From assembly GCA_020744225.1 (NCBI GenBank), contig JAGMWG010000016.1, positions 372,001-436,000 on the forward strand: a DNA stretch of 64,000 bases, given 5' to 3'. The position numbers and the translations under genes were made by a program. This stretch comes from Paraphoma chrysanthemicola. Its lineage: Eukaryota > Ascomycota > Dothideomycetes > Pleosporales > Phaeosphaeriaceae. Shown here one piece after another: positions 1-13,794 of this stretch. Each line of letters starts with the position of its first letter. Positions within the stretch are counted from its first letter, which is position 1. Under the pieces are notes generated by a model. The model was not told the origin of the DNA, made no database searches, and saw nothing but the letters and a program-made list of their open reading frames with translations.

Positions 1-2400
1 GATGACCTTCCAATCTTGGCAGACAACCCCTTCCGCGAGACGTCATTTGGAGGCTTCGCTTGTGCTGTGCCGTTAAGCTGAGGCAATGCTGCACGCCGCA
101 GCCTCAACCCTTGCATGCCGGCGCTTGTGACGGTAAAGTAACCGTCATTCCAAAAGCTCCCCATTGAGAAGCACACAGCTCCACCTCCTGTAATTATCAC
201 TTGGTCTTGGGTTACCGCGACGACACCCATGCCCACAAGGAGTGGCCACGTCGAAGGCAGCTGCATGGCTGGAGAACGGACTAGCAGTTCCGTGCTGGTA
301 TGCCTTAGCAATAAGAAGTCTTCTGATAGACTGTGGGTCCCCTCCTGTGAAACACCTCCAATCAGTAGGAGTGAGCCTTCCCAGGGAACCAGGCTTGCGC
401 CTACGCGCGCGTAGGCTGCCTTCGGTCGACCGCCGCGAATGTCATTGGTGCGGTCATTAAAACTGAGTCGTAATGTTGGTGTGGCGGAGATGGCCCACTC
501 CCAGACGTCGGTCAGAACTGTGCCACTTGGACACATCCCTCCGATGAGTAACCCCGAACTGACACCTGTGCCCCTTGTAGATACTGCGCCTATTGCGGCG
601 CCAAAACGTGCTGATGGTCGCGGACCGTTCCCTTCGACAGATATGCTGTGCCAGCCGTTGATGGCTGACCACCACACCCAGTCATCGAGGACTGTGCCGT
701 CACTGGTCTTCCCGCCAAACACTAAGACGCCGTTACTGCCCAGTGTGACATCGTTAAGCTGTAGAGCGGCAGCACAATGCCTGTAACGGGCCGTAGCCAA
801 GTCGTCCACTTTGGTCCAGACTTCGTTCTGGATGAGCCAACAATCATGGAGTGCCTGCGTTGGGGATCCGCGGCCTCCGACCAGTAGTGCCGTACCATCG
901 GTCATGGACGTGATAGTATGGCACATGCGTGCAGGAGGCGCCTGCAAGAGCGAAGGCTGAATGCTGAGCGGTTGATCCTCCCGTCTCAGCACGTCGACAG
1001 TGGCAAGACGGCTCTTGTATCCTTGTCCACCATAGATCGCAACCCCATTCTTGGCAAGGTTGAATGCAGCCGTGAAACGGCGTGGCGTGAGTGGATCGTC
1101 TGCTGGATTTTCGCAGTGGTCCAGATTGAAACTCCCCACATCGTCGACGGGCACGCTGCTCAAGTCGGTGGCTGCACTCATCCCTGATGTCTCAGTGGAC
1201 TTCTTTAGCCCTGTATTCGAAGCCACCAGTAGGAAGTAGTGACCAGCGAATAATGCAAATTCTTCCCATTCGTCGAACGGTTCGACGCTGTCAAGCTTCC
1301 GCCTGAGAGCGGGTGGGGTGAAGGTATCATCCGACCACAACTCCCACAAATTGCAAGCAATATCCACATTTGGCCAGTTAGAGTCTAAGAAACGCAAAGT
1401 CTGTTGCTCTAGCGTCAGGTATCGTTCAACGGCATAGATAGAGGCCTGCAATTTCTTAAAGTGCGCCAGCATGGTCTTCGCGAAGGGATGATCTGGCCCT
1501 TGCGGTAGGTATTGCTCCAGGATACAGAATCGAGCTGCTTGCATGAGCCAAGAGTATTTCGTGTTGGCATCATCTGAGGAACTCACCATCCTCAAGGGTA
1601 CTGGCCCACCGGATGAGCGCATCTGAATCTGCGACTGGCATGTACGTTGCCGACACTTCGGCGACAAACAAGACGGCTGAGGAGGACACATCGAGCTCGG
1701 TCCGCAAGATCCTTTCGAGAACTTGGAGTTCTCTGAGATCACAGCCGATGGCAATGTATCGATCGCTGCGAAGATAGACTGGTGGTTTGGACGAGCGCGG
1801 GTTTGTATCGAACAAGGCATCTCGGAGAAGGCCTTCGGTCAGCATACGATTTCTCTTCCGCTCGATCAGCTGTGGGTAGTCAACGTCGACGAAGGTAGCT
1901 TTTCTAGTAAGAGTTGGATATCGGTGCCAGAACTGGAAAGGTAGGGGGTCGCTAAGCACATCAGAGCCCATTTCGTAGAACGAGGGCGCCAGATGTCTTA
2001 CTCACTATCCGCATCCCAGGTTTACCACAACTTTTTGCTTGGTGTTGTCATCCTCCAAGAAGCGGCGGACGACTTGCTCAATTGCGTGCATGCGAAGCCA
2101 GTATCCTCGATTGATGAGTGGGTTGCGTCGCACAAAGTTTGGCGCAAACGGCTCGTAGAAGTCCGGTTCATCGCTGAGATAGAGCTTGGAAACGCTTCTC
2201 TTTGATACAATACTGCTGTCATTGGTCTATCGCACGTGCATGTTAGTGTTCCTGCGGCTCTGTCCTATTCGCGTGTGCGCTCTTCTCACATTCATAACAT
2301 CGTCGTCTCTCTTCGCCTGCTTCGACCGCTGCCCCCCTCTGCGCGGAGTAGGCATCCTCTTTTGCTTCTGCTTCATGTTCATGTTTGGGGCCGCGGACAT
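1..2400 (-). CDS. PPM2: tRNA wybutosine-synthesizing protein 4 (LCMT + Kelch), 3' end outside window
   Basis: SAM-dependent carboxymethyltransferase of the wybutosine pathway, acting on the modified guanosine 37 of tRNA-Phe. Model: exons 2400-2290, 2226-2006, 1951-1587 and 1534 to beyond base 1, with introns of 63, 54 and 52 bp. Joined exons give the family N-terminus (TNDSSIVSKRSV, LINRGYWLRMHA), the SAM loop NLGCGYDPLPF across the second splice, and ILEQYLPQGPDHPFA after the third. The last exon stays open to the edge and carries Kelch motifs (YGGQGY, VGGRG, FGGKTSDG, IGGMCPSG). Fungal homologues usually end in a JmjC-type domain, which would lie outside. Start at 2400 chosen; an in-frame ATG at 2427 is possible. 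About 743 codons are visible. Divergent from ATG18 across 349 bp. Confidence 0.9.
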
Positions 2401-2749
2401 GGCCGCAAAATGCGTTGGCCAAAACATGCCCGAAGTGGTGATAGCTTTTTCGGCAAGGGCCGGCGGGGCTAACTTAGGTAACTCTCATGATCCCTGCAGC
2501 AGGCAGGTGCGACTCTGAGCTCATCAGGCGGAGACCTCAGCAGCTCAAGCTCCAGCACTGCCAACGAGTCTTGGTCGTGCAACGTCCTACGCACACATGT
2601 CGCGATCACTGTCGCGAACACATGCATTCGGTACCCCACGACCGCGACCGTAGCATCTTGGCAATCAGCACCACCGGCCGGCCCAAGCTTCAACAGCTTA
2701 AACCGCCGATACCTTGAACTGTGATTGTATTAGACCACACCACGCCGTC
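2401..2749. promoter_or_regulatory. Shared intergenic region between PPM2 and ATG18
   Basis: 349 bp between two divergently transcribed starts, so it must hold both promoters. No clear TATA box or named factor site is visible to me. Confidence 0.5.
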
Positions 2750-4251
2750 ATGGGCGCCATGAACTTTGTGACTTTTAATCAGGACCACAGCCATCTCGGC
2801 GTGGGTAGGTGCGCCCTATAGGTCACTATGGAGAGGTCTAATCGTGGTAATAGGTACCAGCAATGGCTACCGCATCTACACGACCGACCCGTTCAACAAG
2901 CAGTCCGAGTCGCGCGAGGGAGATGTGTCGAGCCTGGAGATGCTCTTCTCCACCTCCCTGGTCGCGCTCACATTATCGCCGCGGGTTCTGCGCATACAAA
3001 ACACCAAGGTCTGGGACCCGACTGTCACAGTTGAACTCCTGGTACTGACAAGACCAAGAGACACTCCACGATATGCGAAATGACATTCCGGACGGCGATC
3101 CTAGCGATGCGACTCAATAGGAAGCGGCTGGTAGTGGTGCTGGAATCTGAGCTCTACATATATGATATCAGTAACATGCAGATGCTCAAGACTGAGAAGA
3201 CGTCTCCGAACCCGAATGGTATGTGACATTGTGTGAGGCCTCCACAGCATGCTAACGTGTCTCAGCCATCTGCGCACTGTCAGCGTCCTCGGAGAACAAC
3301 TACCTCGTATACCCACTGCCCACCAAAGCCGCACCCGCAACCTTCCAGCCACCCTCACATGCCCCGCCAAAGTCCGACCACATTGCTCCTACGAGTGGAG
3401 AGGTGCTCATATACGATGCGACCAAGCTGGAGGCAGTGAACGTAATAGAAGCGCACAACTCGCCCTTGTCGTGTATAGCTCTGAACAATGATGGTACGCT
3501 ATTGGCCACGGCATCTGAAAAGGGCACAATCATTCGTGTCTTTTCAATACCAGATGCCCAGAAGCTGTACCAATTCAGGAGAGGCTCCATACCAGCCAGG
3601 ATATACAGCATGTCCTTCAACTCGACATCGACCCTTTTGAGCGTCTCCTCGGCGACCGAAACTGTCCACATCTTCCGTCTCGGGGCGCCGAACACCAGTA
3701 CGAGCAGGAGCAACAGTATATCTTCGGGACCCACTCACTCGGCATCTACATCGCATCAGCGTAGCAGTAGCAGGACGAGCGAAGATATCTCGGACGACTT
3801 CGGATCCAGCACAGCTGACATCTCGCCGACAGAACGAAAGCCATTGAACCCCACCTTTGCAAGCATGATTCGGCGAACGTCGCAGACCGTGGGCAAGTCG
3901 TTCGCTGCAACTGTCGGAGGCTACCTGCCCAGCGCTGTTGCAGAGATATGGGAACCATCGCGGGACTTCGCATGGGTGAAGATACCCCGGTCGCCAAACA
4001 GTGCCGCATCTGGTCCTATGAGGACAGTAGTGGCGCTGAGTAACAACGGTCCCCAGGTTATGGCGGTGACAAGCGAAGGGAATTATTATGTGTTTAATGT
4101 GGATCTAGAGAAGGGCGGCGAAGGCACCCTGTACAAGCAGTACTCGTGAGTCCATTCTGCATGGTGAATGTTGGATTGCAGTGCTAACCGTACTAGACTG
4201 CTTGAACCAAACGAGCTCACGTCGAGCACTTCCCAGGATCTGCCTGAGTAG
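2750..4251 (+). CDS. ATG18: Autophagy protein Atg18 (PROPPIN WD-repeat)
   Basis: PI3P/PI(3,5)P2-binding beta-propeller needed for autophagosome formation and vacuole morphology; works with Atg2 at the phagophore. Exons 2750-2804, 2854-3008, 3059-3218, 3266-4145 and 4197-4251 sum to 434 codons plus stop with every phase matching. The start reads MNFVTFNQDHSHLGVG and continues GTSNGYRIYTTDPF, the Atg18 N-terminus. The lipid-binding FRRG motif is at about residues 227-230, in blade 5. A Ser/Thr-rich insert (TSRSNSISS region) follows, as in the family's disordered loop 6CD. ATGs at 2750 and 2759 are both in frame. The second intron uses a weak GTCTGG donor; the others are canonical. Confidence 0.95.
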
Positions 4252-4739
4252 CGCTCCCAGCACGGCCGAAGAAGGGTCTGTCGAGGGCTTTGACACGGCA
4301 CTTCACAATCCTTTTGCATTACCTTTGGCGTTAGGATAGCTGCACTGATTCCCCGCGATTGGAGCATAGCGTTATTCACTTTTGATGTGCTGGCAAGCAA
4401 ATCGTGTGTTATGTGCAGTACATGGCATTTATCGTACGCGAGTGATGTCATCGAACAGAATGCGACAGGTGCATTATCGTGAACTAGACTTGTGCAGGCG
4501 ATGAGGCTTGAGATGCAAGGCGCGATCTGTTCGCGATCGGCCGCGGCACCCTTGTCCCTGCGCCAGCTCCCCGCCTCTGACCTCATTGGGCGACATTTCG
4601 AGCTCTCGCTGCCTGGGAGCTCCATCATACCGTCACGACACTTTATGTGCAACCGCCTACGACCGTTATATAGTCAAGAATCCAGTCGCGCTTACCTAAA
4701 ATCTCGCACTACAACATCTACGACTACTGTGACAACAAG
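4252..4739. other. Intergenic, ATG18 3' region and PI31 promoter
   Basis: 488 bp between two plus-strand genes. A 188-codon minus-strand frame crosses it but resembles no known family and is not called. Nothing else recognised. Confidence 0.4.
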
Positions 4740-5965
4740 ATGGTGCAGGACAACACCACGGGCAATCCGCTGAGCGCGGGTTCTCTCGCGCTCTTCATGG
4801 CGACATCGCTGCCCAAAGGCGAAGGACCGCATCTCAAGAATGGCACAGAAGCTATCGCATTGGCAGTACATGCTGGAATGCTCGCTGTCGGCTTCCGACT
4901 AATTGGCCTGGGAGAAGATGAAAAGATAGGTGAGCCTGAAGCACCACCTCCCGCTCCTCCCTCATTTTCCAGGGGTGTCGCGACATGTTTACTCAAATAC
5001 TCACAGTAGCGCACTCAGACGCAGAGAACCCGCAATCACTACCGTCCACATGGAACACCTCCAACGCCTACGCCTTCCGCTACGCACATGCACAGTCCGC
5101 CATGGAGTACCTCATCAAGGTCAGCAGACTAGGCAGCAAGTCTGTCGTATACGGCCTTGCGATGGGCGACGACAAAACCACACATTTCGACGTCACAACC
5201 AATGACTACCTTTCGCCTTCAAACATACCACTGAACCTCCCTCAGGACACGTCGACTGAGGACGCGGCGAAGAAGCTACAAGACCTCTTCATCTCGGTCG
5301 GTCGATTGAATGATCTGGGCTCACTCTTGAAAATCTCCGTCATCCAAAAGCTGGCACCCGGACTTCACAAACAGGGGGCTCAAGAGAGCGACACGGAGCG
5401 CGAGCGCACACCAACTGCAGATAGGCAGGCACCCCGAAGAGGCGAACCGCCAGATGCGCGCCAGCCGCCAAATGAGCCAGAGCCAGCACGGCCATATCCC
5501 TTCAATGATCCGCTTGCGCGACCACAAGGCAACCGCCCACTGCCTGAGCCCATACCCGGCTTCGAAGACGAGTACGAGGTCAACAGACCTCCCCGCGGGG
5601 GTTTGCGCGATGACCGGTACCCTGTTGGCATAGGTCACGATGATCTCTACCCGCAAGGTCTTGGTCCAAATGACCCTCTTCGACCACATCTAGGTGGAGG
5701 ACTACCACGACCAGGCGGCGGCTTTGGCGGCGGCATGCACCCCACATTCGACGACCCGCTGTTCGGAGGTCAAGGCGGTGCTGGAGGCTACGACCCTATG
5801 GCACCTCCTGGTGCGCGCTACGATCCAATTGGACCTGGTGGAGGCCCGAGGGATAATCGCGGTGGACCGAGATTTCCAGGCGGCGGAGGCTTCGGTGGTC
5901 CTGGTGGTCTTGGTGGACGACCGCCGAATCCGTTTGGTGGCTTCGGAGACGGCGACTTTATCTAG
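4740..5965 (+). CDS. PI31-like proteasome regulator (Fub1 homologue)
   Basis: Binds the 20S proteasome; PI31 family members act as inhibitor/assembly or transport adaptors. Exons 4740-4929 and 5007-5965, intron 77 bp, 382 residues. The N-terminal FP-type domain (residues about 10-180) shows AIALAVHAGMLAVGFRL, and DEKI joins VAHSDAENPQ across the splice. The C-terminal half is disordered and rich in Gly, Pro and Arg, with the family signature GARYDPIGP near residue 335 and FGDGDFI at the very end. The acidic/proline middle (residues about 180-260) is a linker. The start at 4740 is the first ATG in frame. The yeast equivalent is Fub1. Family assignment rests on the FP-domain pattern and the C-terminal signature. 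Confidence 0.85.
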
Positions 5966-8900
5966 TGGATTGAAGAGAAAGATCATGCGACATGACTGTA
6001 CGATGTGACGATTACAAACACGGCATCAAAGAAGCCACCACGCGGCACGGGGAACAGCGATGGTAACAAACATGTAGGATAGCTGAATGAAACTCGACGC
6101 AACCACCTTCACACCACGACTCTCGTCCTCTTAATCTGAATCCTCTCTCATCACTCTGCACATGACAAACAATCCACTGCCCTGGTGCCATCAAATCGCT
6201 CGAGAAGAACAAGAAATACCTCACAACTCATCGGTCCCTCCGTCCCGCTTCTTCCCGGAGGATCCCACATCCCACAGCCTCCGAGTGACAAGACGCATCC
6301 GCTGCGTTCAGCGAGAGTATGTCACTCCGGAGTCCATACAGGAACCCGAATCCGTGGATCATATCCGTCGGATAGTCACTTGCCAAGATGCCCCACAACT
6401 ACACGAGGTACACGCAAAGCTCCAACAATACATCTCGACTTCGTCTGTTGCGATCGCAAACCCGGGCCAGTGAGGGATACACAAAGCATGCATGCCACGT
6501 TGGAGCGATAACGCCACTGTTCGCTTTCAGACAGCCAGACGAGCACTTTGAGTATGTGTGAGACGAGAAGATAGGTCGCCGACATGCATGCGGGTCGTGG
6601 ATATGGTTGTTTCGTGTCGACATGTTACGTCCGAAAAGCGTGTTGACCGCTCACATCTAAACCTTGAAAACGCACGTCCCCGCCGTTCTAGGACAGCGAG
6701 ATGTGCTGGATGAAGCATGTGTCACAACGCCGTGTGCACAATGTCGGTGTAAGAAAAACCAACCTGTCGTTGCGTGCGTCGAATTTTATGTAGGTTGGAA
6801 AAGTGGTTGTTTCGTCGTTGGTTGGTTGTACAAAAGGAATAGGTCGCCCTAACCTATCATATTTAATCTCAACCCAATTCATCTGCCTACATACGAAGTA
6901 CATACATTACTCTCTGCTGCTGGTATTCCCGCTCCCGCACATGCGAGAACCATGCAGGCTTGCTGAATCCCGATCCTACCACAACCACAGCCACAGCCCC
7001 AAGATAGTAACAGCAATAGGACTCCTGAACGATGAACATGGTTCCGCCCGAGAACTTTCCGTCATCTAGGTAACATATGAACATTCGCCTAATTTGCCTT
7101 CATCGAGCACACGCGGCGTGGTAAGACATTTTTGGTGCGGGCAAGCAAGGTTGTCCCCTTTAGTCCAACGGCTTTTCTCGCTTGCCCATGTCCGGGTAGG
7201 AAACGGTACCCGTGCGGTTGCAGTGCAGTAATTTGGCAGCCTCGCGTGATGCCTTACTTTACATGTGACGCGCTACGAAAAAGCTGGGCGTGTGGTGGTT
7301 GTTTTGTTTGTGATCTTGCTTGTAGGCTAATAATCTAGTGGGAGTTGATGATCCGTAGAGCTCCGAGGAAACGAAAATGTGGTATATGGACATGTGTTTG
7401 GGACTGCGCTGTGGATCGCGGCGAGGCGGAAATTGTTGGCGTGTCTAATTCGACGCGCCATGTTTTGTTATGTGTAAAGCTTGGACTTACTGTGGAGGTT
7501 GAGTGAGTCTGAGGTCTTGGAATTGCAAGCAACGCAAAAGTGTCCGTCGTCGCGGAACGAGCACGTCTCTTGGCCACGTCTCACGGTGAGTAAACACATC
7601 ACACAAGACCTCGGAGGTTCGCTTACCCACGTCAACAGAATGTTTCTATCCAATCCTCACACTCATGCAGTGCAACCGTAGACATCTCAAGCCCGGTGTT
7701 GCATGATGCGACGACTAGGCGTTCGCTTGATGAAGAGTGGGCTCAAGAACAGTCGCAGTATCCGCGTTCTACCGCTGCCGCAGCCGGATACCAGGCTCTA
7801 AGAATTCCAGGGGTGCATGGCATTCAGCAAGGTCGTCAATGCTCAGGACATCATGTCGTACGGCGAGGCTTGTGGCGGCCATGTGGATACAGTGTTTCAG
7901 AAGACAGCCAGGTTGATTGCGAGGCTGCAAGCGCGAACCACGAAGCTTGGGGTCTTGCGCCCGAAATATGCAAGCGACGTATCTGGGTGGATGGCCTGAA
8001 ACAGTTATGTGCGTACATGACGTCGGTGAAAATAGAGAGACAGGCGGTCGCATAAGCAAGGCCGTTGTGGAGGTGGTTCACATCGTGTGTGTTGGAAGCA
8101 GGTGAGTGAGTCGTGGGGGCGGAAAGCGCGCTAAGAAAGTGATTGTTAAGCGCGGTTTCCTTGAGCGCTCATGGGATGTGACTTTAGTCGATTATGGTTC
8201 GAAAGCGTATGGCCGTATGGAACATGGGAATGTCTGCAAGGCTGTCTTCCACCAAGGCAACCAGCAGGCGCAACGGCCATAATCGCTGCGATGCAGCCTC
8301 ACCCGCGCGGCACAGAACCTTCCCTCAGTGAAGGCGCAGTCCCCTTGTGAACTGTCACTCCACTAGCTATTGCGACTGGATACAGAAGTGATAGTCCATG
8401 ATCAACCGCGCGACGAAATTGGCCGCAGAAAGCCGACACTTCTCCGCGTGTATCGATACAGCGTACCGTAGTAGTTCAAGTACGCCTCGGCGACGAGGGA
8501 ACATGACGTCTTCTTGCTATTCTTATCGTCCTAACTTATGGAGGATAAAGCATAGCCAGCGAAAGATAGTGTCTCGCTTCGCTTTGGCTTACGAAGCATC
8601 TCGTCGGCTTCCGTCTGCAGCCGCGAGATAGTCTCTAAACGCTAACGTACGCAAGCACGAGTAGAGCATGACCATGGAGACTGCATTTAAAGATGCCACT
8701 GTGCAGCCCGCAGAGGCCGATGCAGACTGACATGTCAAGACCATTCGGTACCATACGTGTGAAGGTACAATTTGCAACCATCAGCGCAACCACGCGTCGT
8801 TCTAAGCCCAATTTGTGGCTTGCAGGGTTTTCAAAAAGGAAGGCTCGACTTAGTCTATCGCACCGAAATATCGCTATGGCCGCTCTAGCGTCCACTTCTG

Positions 8901-11900
8901 AATGGCCTTGTGTTGAAAGGGAATCTTATGCGGGGCGTACGCTGATCTTTTATGAGTTGTCGAGTGCCCGGCGCTTAATCCACACCTGCGAGCGGATGGA
9001 ATACACCGTCGTAGGCACCCATCTGCGGGGCTGGAAATGATCTCCAAGCGGGCTCTGAATTTTGCGATTGGACCGCCGCTCGAAGTATGCAAGCCGAAGG
9101 AGCAGATGCGGTGATGCGTCTGAACTGGGCTGTGCTGACCTGGCCGCGATACTCGCGACTCACAACGATGATCGTCAATTGTCCGAATGACTCCACCGTG
9201 CGCGACTTTCCCTACACATCTTATCTCAAAGCCATGGTGGGGTGTTCTTGTGAGAATGGGCTGAACAAAGCCAATGACAACAACTGACTAGCTCCACAGC
9301 GAAGAGGATAGACCCTTGTTGCCTCGATGAGGTTCACCGGTTTTCGGCTCGAACACCACAAGGTACGAGTCAGTTTGTAGTTTGCCCTGGCTCAACTCGT
9401 TCTTGATTACGTCCGTGAACTGGCCGAGTCGCAGAATGTTGCGGAAGATACACCCCCAGCCCCATGTGGTGTGCCGTTAGACACGGGAAGATGCAGGAGG
9501 ATCAGATCGGATCGCTGTGTCGCAATGAAAGCCACATGCGAGTCTTCCTTGACGGCCGACCGAGACGCGCGAGGCTCTGCTCCCAAGAGAACGGAATGCT
9601 TCGCTCCAAAGTACGGATCACAATTCAAGTCCGCGGAAGTTAAGAAGATTTGAGATCGTCTGAAAATGCCAGCTTTACTGTAACCAGGCAATGGCCAGGG
9701 TGTTACCGTCCCGGCGGGCCGCGCTTACCAAACGTGGGGTGCGGCTCACTGGCGTTCCGTGCGTGCTCAAGGGACGAAGAACCACTCATGGCCGCCCTCA
9801 TACTATGAGCTGCATCGTTGCGAAAATCCGAACTTCCGAAAGCTTCCTTCAAGGTCCTTCAAGGAGAAGGAGGAATGCTCGAACATGGGAGATGGAAGTT
9901 GCGTTGAATCTCGCTTCACGTGCGTGACCAGGCAAAGTGGTTGGGCCGCGCCCGACTCGACCAATCAGTGCATCGCCAAGCGGAGCTAGAGATGAACAAC
10001 TTCTGTTCATTTACCAGGTCGCTGGAATTATTATGCTTTGCAGCTGGCAAGGCGAACTCGATTTGCAATTGCCGAACAATAGCACTACTGAAGCGGAGCG
10101 CGTCTGCGTCTAGTCAGCTGGGGGTTTTAATTTCACTGCTGTTGATGGCGGAAAACTGCTCCGTGTGCCGCTAGACTCGGGTTTGGTGCACAGCGCAAGC
10201 CCGGCACCTGCCGAAAGAAGAAGGTTTGGGCGTGCTTGCTTCCTACTCGGCACGCCATTCCCACGAAGTCGGGTACAGGGTGCATGCAGGCGAAATACCG
10301 GCACACAACCGAAACGTTTGGACGCTGAAGGATTCATGTCCGAATGAAGGTGCAAGCGCGACTCGCTTGGGGAACGGGGAAGTGGGCTTGTGGAAGCGCC
10401 TCCTAATTTGCCATTTCCCAGCAGCAAAAATGGTCCAGCTCTGAGTAGTTCAAGCCAACGTAGGCGTCGGTCTTATCTTTTAGTAGTAGGACCGAGCGCG
10501 CGTATGCTAGCCTAAGCAACAGTCCACGGCGCAGTGAAGACTACTATGCGGGTGATGTATGACTCCATCCGAGGGAAGTGTTTGCGAGCGCCAGGCAAGG
10601 ATCGATTTCACCCGCGCCGATGACACCCCTAGCCAAGGGGGCGTGCTCTCGTCATAAGCTGCGCAGATCTGCAGCATCGATAACTGTATGGATTGAATAA
10701 TTCCGATAGTCGATAATATATCTTCGTCAACCAGCTTCAGTCAGCCGTCAAATCCTTGGCATTCGTTCCGTTTGCCGCAGTAGGAATATGTAGCTGGAGC
10801 AGGTATTGATTGTAAGCGGTTTTGCGATGGAGTCAAACGTAGTAGCTTTCGCTGCCCACAGACAGGCATAAGAATTGTGCGCCACATGCAAACAGATTCG
10901 TTGTGGCAGCGTAGGCGACGAAAAGGTTGTGTATCGCAATCTCGGTGGGCCCAGCGCTTAGAAATCGGACGTTGTTTTAACGTAGGAGCGTCTCATACGA
11001 ATTAACCGACCCTAGCGCAGATCGCGTTTACGGCACGCGCGCTAGCGCAAGCATTGAGCGGCTGGCGCTTGTGCGTGACGCACTTCGGTTGTGCAAGGTT
11101 CTTTGGCGACAGTCCGATCGCCTCGTGAGCAATAAGCGCGCTTCTGCGCTTGCACAAAACCTTGGTGGAACAAGGTGTTCCGCCTTGCCTTGCTATGGGG
11201 TGCAGCTGCATCATTCTCACGTGGCGTTTGGGGTGCACCATTCCAGTGCCATGTGTTTGGATTCTCGGTGGCTGAATCTTGCAATGGCTGCGCGCACCAG
11301 CCTCACGCCTGCCATCTGCCGTGAGTCTTACTCAGTGGAAAAACTCGCGGGCTCCGACGAAGTTGCACGTGAACAGCTGGTGAACTCTTCTCTCCACAGA
11401 TATGATAGGCCGTCCATGTGGTTTGAGCCAAAATCTTGGCAGGATGTAACACGACGTTTTGTGCCCTGGTGCTTGATCAATATCAGGCTCGCACTCGTCA
11501 TAGGTTGGGTTGGTGGATAGCCGCTGACATATCGTGAAAAGAATTTAGGGTTGTCCTCATGTTTTGCCCTGCGACTGAAGTTCTATTGGCTGCACGGTAT
11601 GTAAGCTGTCAGCCCGTTACAACGCGCGGCACCAACGGGACGGACGGGAGTTGGCTCAGCTGAATAACGATTGGAGCAAGCGGCAGGCTTTTAGCCGGAT
11701 ACTGCGGATCAGGACTCCATAGAAGATTCAGTAGCAACGCTCTATGAGGATGATGAATGAGCGAGCTGATTTACTTCGCGATTTGCGACACTGCTCACAG
11801 TACAAAGGACTAGCTGGCCGTCACTGGACACCCATTACGACGATTGCTGCTGCAAGGTAACAACTCGAGATCAGACAGGCTCGCTTCTACGCATGACGAA

Positions 11901-13794
11901 AGCGTGATCGGCCTTACGAAATTGCCCCCGCTGTTGTGGGGTTGGGCACACAACTTCCGGTTGTTGGTAGTTAGCTGAGCTCCTGACCATCCATAGTGCC
12001 TTCAGTCAGTCCACGGCGTTGTCAGGGAGTGGCAATTTGATCACTATTAAGGTTGTCATTGACGTAGCCACGTTTGAGGTGAGCACGGTTCAGCTCCACG
12101 GTCGTGAGGTCTGACTGGCGAGGTGAGTTGGCTGCCCGCGGCGACCTCCAGTACCAGTCGCAAGGTAGAGGCGACGGCTTGCGCCTCGTTGCACAAGAGA
12201 CTTTGAAAGTCTCCGCCAATGATCAAGTGTTCTAGCAAGGTAGCGTCCCGGAAGCACCGCGCCAACGCTATTGCTGTGTCACCAGGAAAACAATCTAAGA
12301 GCAACTTGCAAGCAGACCTCAGCAAGGTTTATCGGCGACCAACTGCAGTATTCAGGTGCTGTTGACTGCCTATTGTTTCACTGCAACCCTTGACCGGCCC
12401 GATATGAGCAGTGCGATTTCCTACAGGCCGCAGCCCATCCTGATGCCGAGGAAGCGGGATCAGTAAGGCTCGGAGCTGGAGCTCATTACCCGCCGATACA
12501 GGGGTTGGCTCGCATACGCTCAAAGATCATGTGACCGGTGAAGGAGGAACTGAGGAGAGTAGAGCCGAAGTCTCTTTGTGACGTATCAACTGCCGCCATG
12601 AAACGACGCGATACTATTTTGCGAGGGGGCGCAGCGCAGCATGTAGCAGCTGGTGTGATTCAATCCGAGTTCCTGGAACGTCAGGCAGCGAACGGGGGCT
12701 CATTGCCATGGGGCTATGCAGGTCTGAAGCCGAGGAGATGGAAATTGCTGCGCATCGATTAACAAAAAACTGCTCCGGTCGTGGTCAGGATTCGCAGCGC
12801 ATGTCTGAAGAAGCCGTGACGTGCGAGGGTTAGTGCATCCATCTCAAGCGTGCCAGGACAAGCGAACCGACGTGGCCCGCGTAAGAGGTGATAAGACGTG
12901 GCTCAATGTCCAAGCATTAAGCGCCCGCCAGGACGCTATGAAATAGTCTTGACAGAGAAGGATAAGGGCAGCAGCAGGCTTCGGGGCTCTCCGTCTTGTG
13001 GTTGTCCGGCTGGGGATGGATGCAAGTCATTGCTGGATCGTCCCAGGTTCAGCAAGGCAACAGCCGCCCTCACCCTCGCCGCAAAGGCAGAAGCAGTTGG
13101 AGGCATGAACAAGTGCGGCAGGTGAAATAGCCGGCAAAAGAGAATCGAGCGTGTAATTGCTCGAAAGTGGCCTATTCGAGATGTGGAGCACCGTGCCGCA
13201 GCGGAGCGTGTGTGTTGGCCAGTCACGGGAGACCTCGATGTGAACTGCATGCAGCAAGCAGGGATCTAGGCGCCCGCTTGTTAATTCGCGCAAAGGCCCC
13301 ATGCGATCCTACCCTCCTCGCATGCGGTTCCGTGGCCTGTCTTGCGGCAATGATCCCCTTGTGGTCCCCGCCGCTGCGCGGTACAGTAGTACAGAAGACG
13401 TTATGGCAAGACCGGTGAACGGCGTCCAGGGATCGATCAGGTGGCGTTGATTAAGCCATCCCGGTATGTCAAAACTGCACCTTGGTCCAAGATCAGGCGC
13501 ACAGTGTCTGAGTGGAGCGACCTTGTAAAGTGCAAAATTTATTGTTACATTTTTGGCACCATGCGAGAAGAGCCAACCCAAGTGTTGCCTGGTCTTCTTC
13601 ATACGTCGCCGCCAACCTATCTATCGCGCGCAAGATCAATGGAGCGCTCCAGAACGCCGAGTATGCAATGTCTCTGCCCGCTATTCAAGTCGTACTCCAT
13701 ACCAAAATTAAAGCAGCAGCGGTTTACAATATACAATGAACCCTCCTGAAACAGCTAGCCAGCTCAAATGCAATGTGTACCCATGGCTCCCGTT
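5966..13794. other. 7.8 kb stretch without a supportable gene
   Basis: Lies between the 3' ends of two convergent genes. Base composition looks ordinary, not A+T-rich like the RIP block. Frames here are short (up to about 150 codons, e.g. 11071-11520 plus) and show no family signature, low-complexity or splice continuity I can defend. I found no tRNA B-box-like stem, rRNA, inverted terminal repeats or CRISPR-like array by eye. It could hold long non-coding RNA, UTRs or eroded sequence. Confidence 0.5.

Noticed and set aside
4086..4652. 188-codon minus-strand frame over the ATG18 3' end
   Set aside because: It overlaps the last ATG18 exon and intron in antisense and has no family pattern or codon regularity.
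11071..11520. 149-codon plus-strand frame in the gene-poor stretch
   Set aside because: No recognisable motif and mixed composition; length is within what chance gives in about 8 kb of moderate GC.
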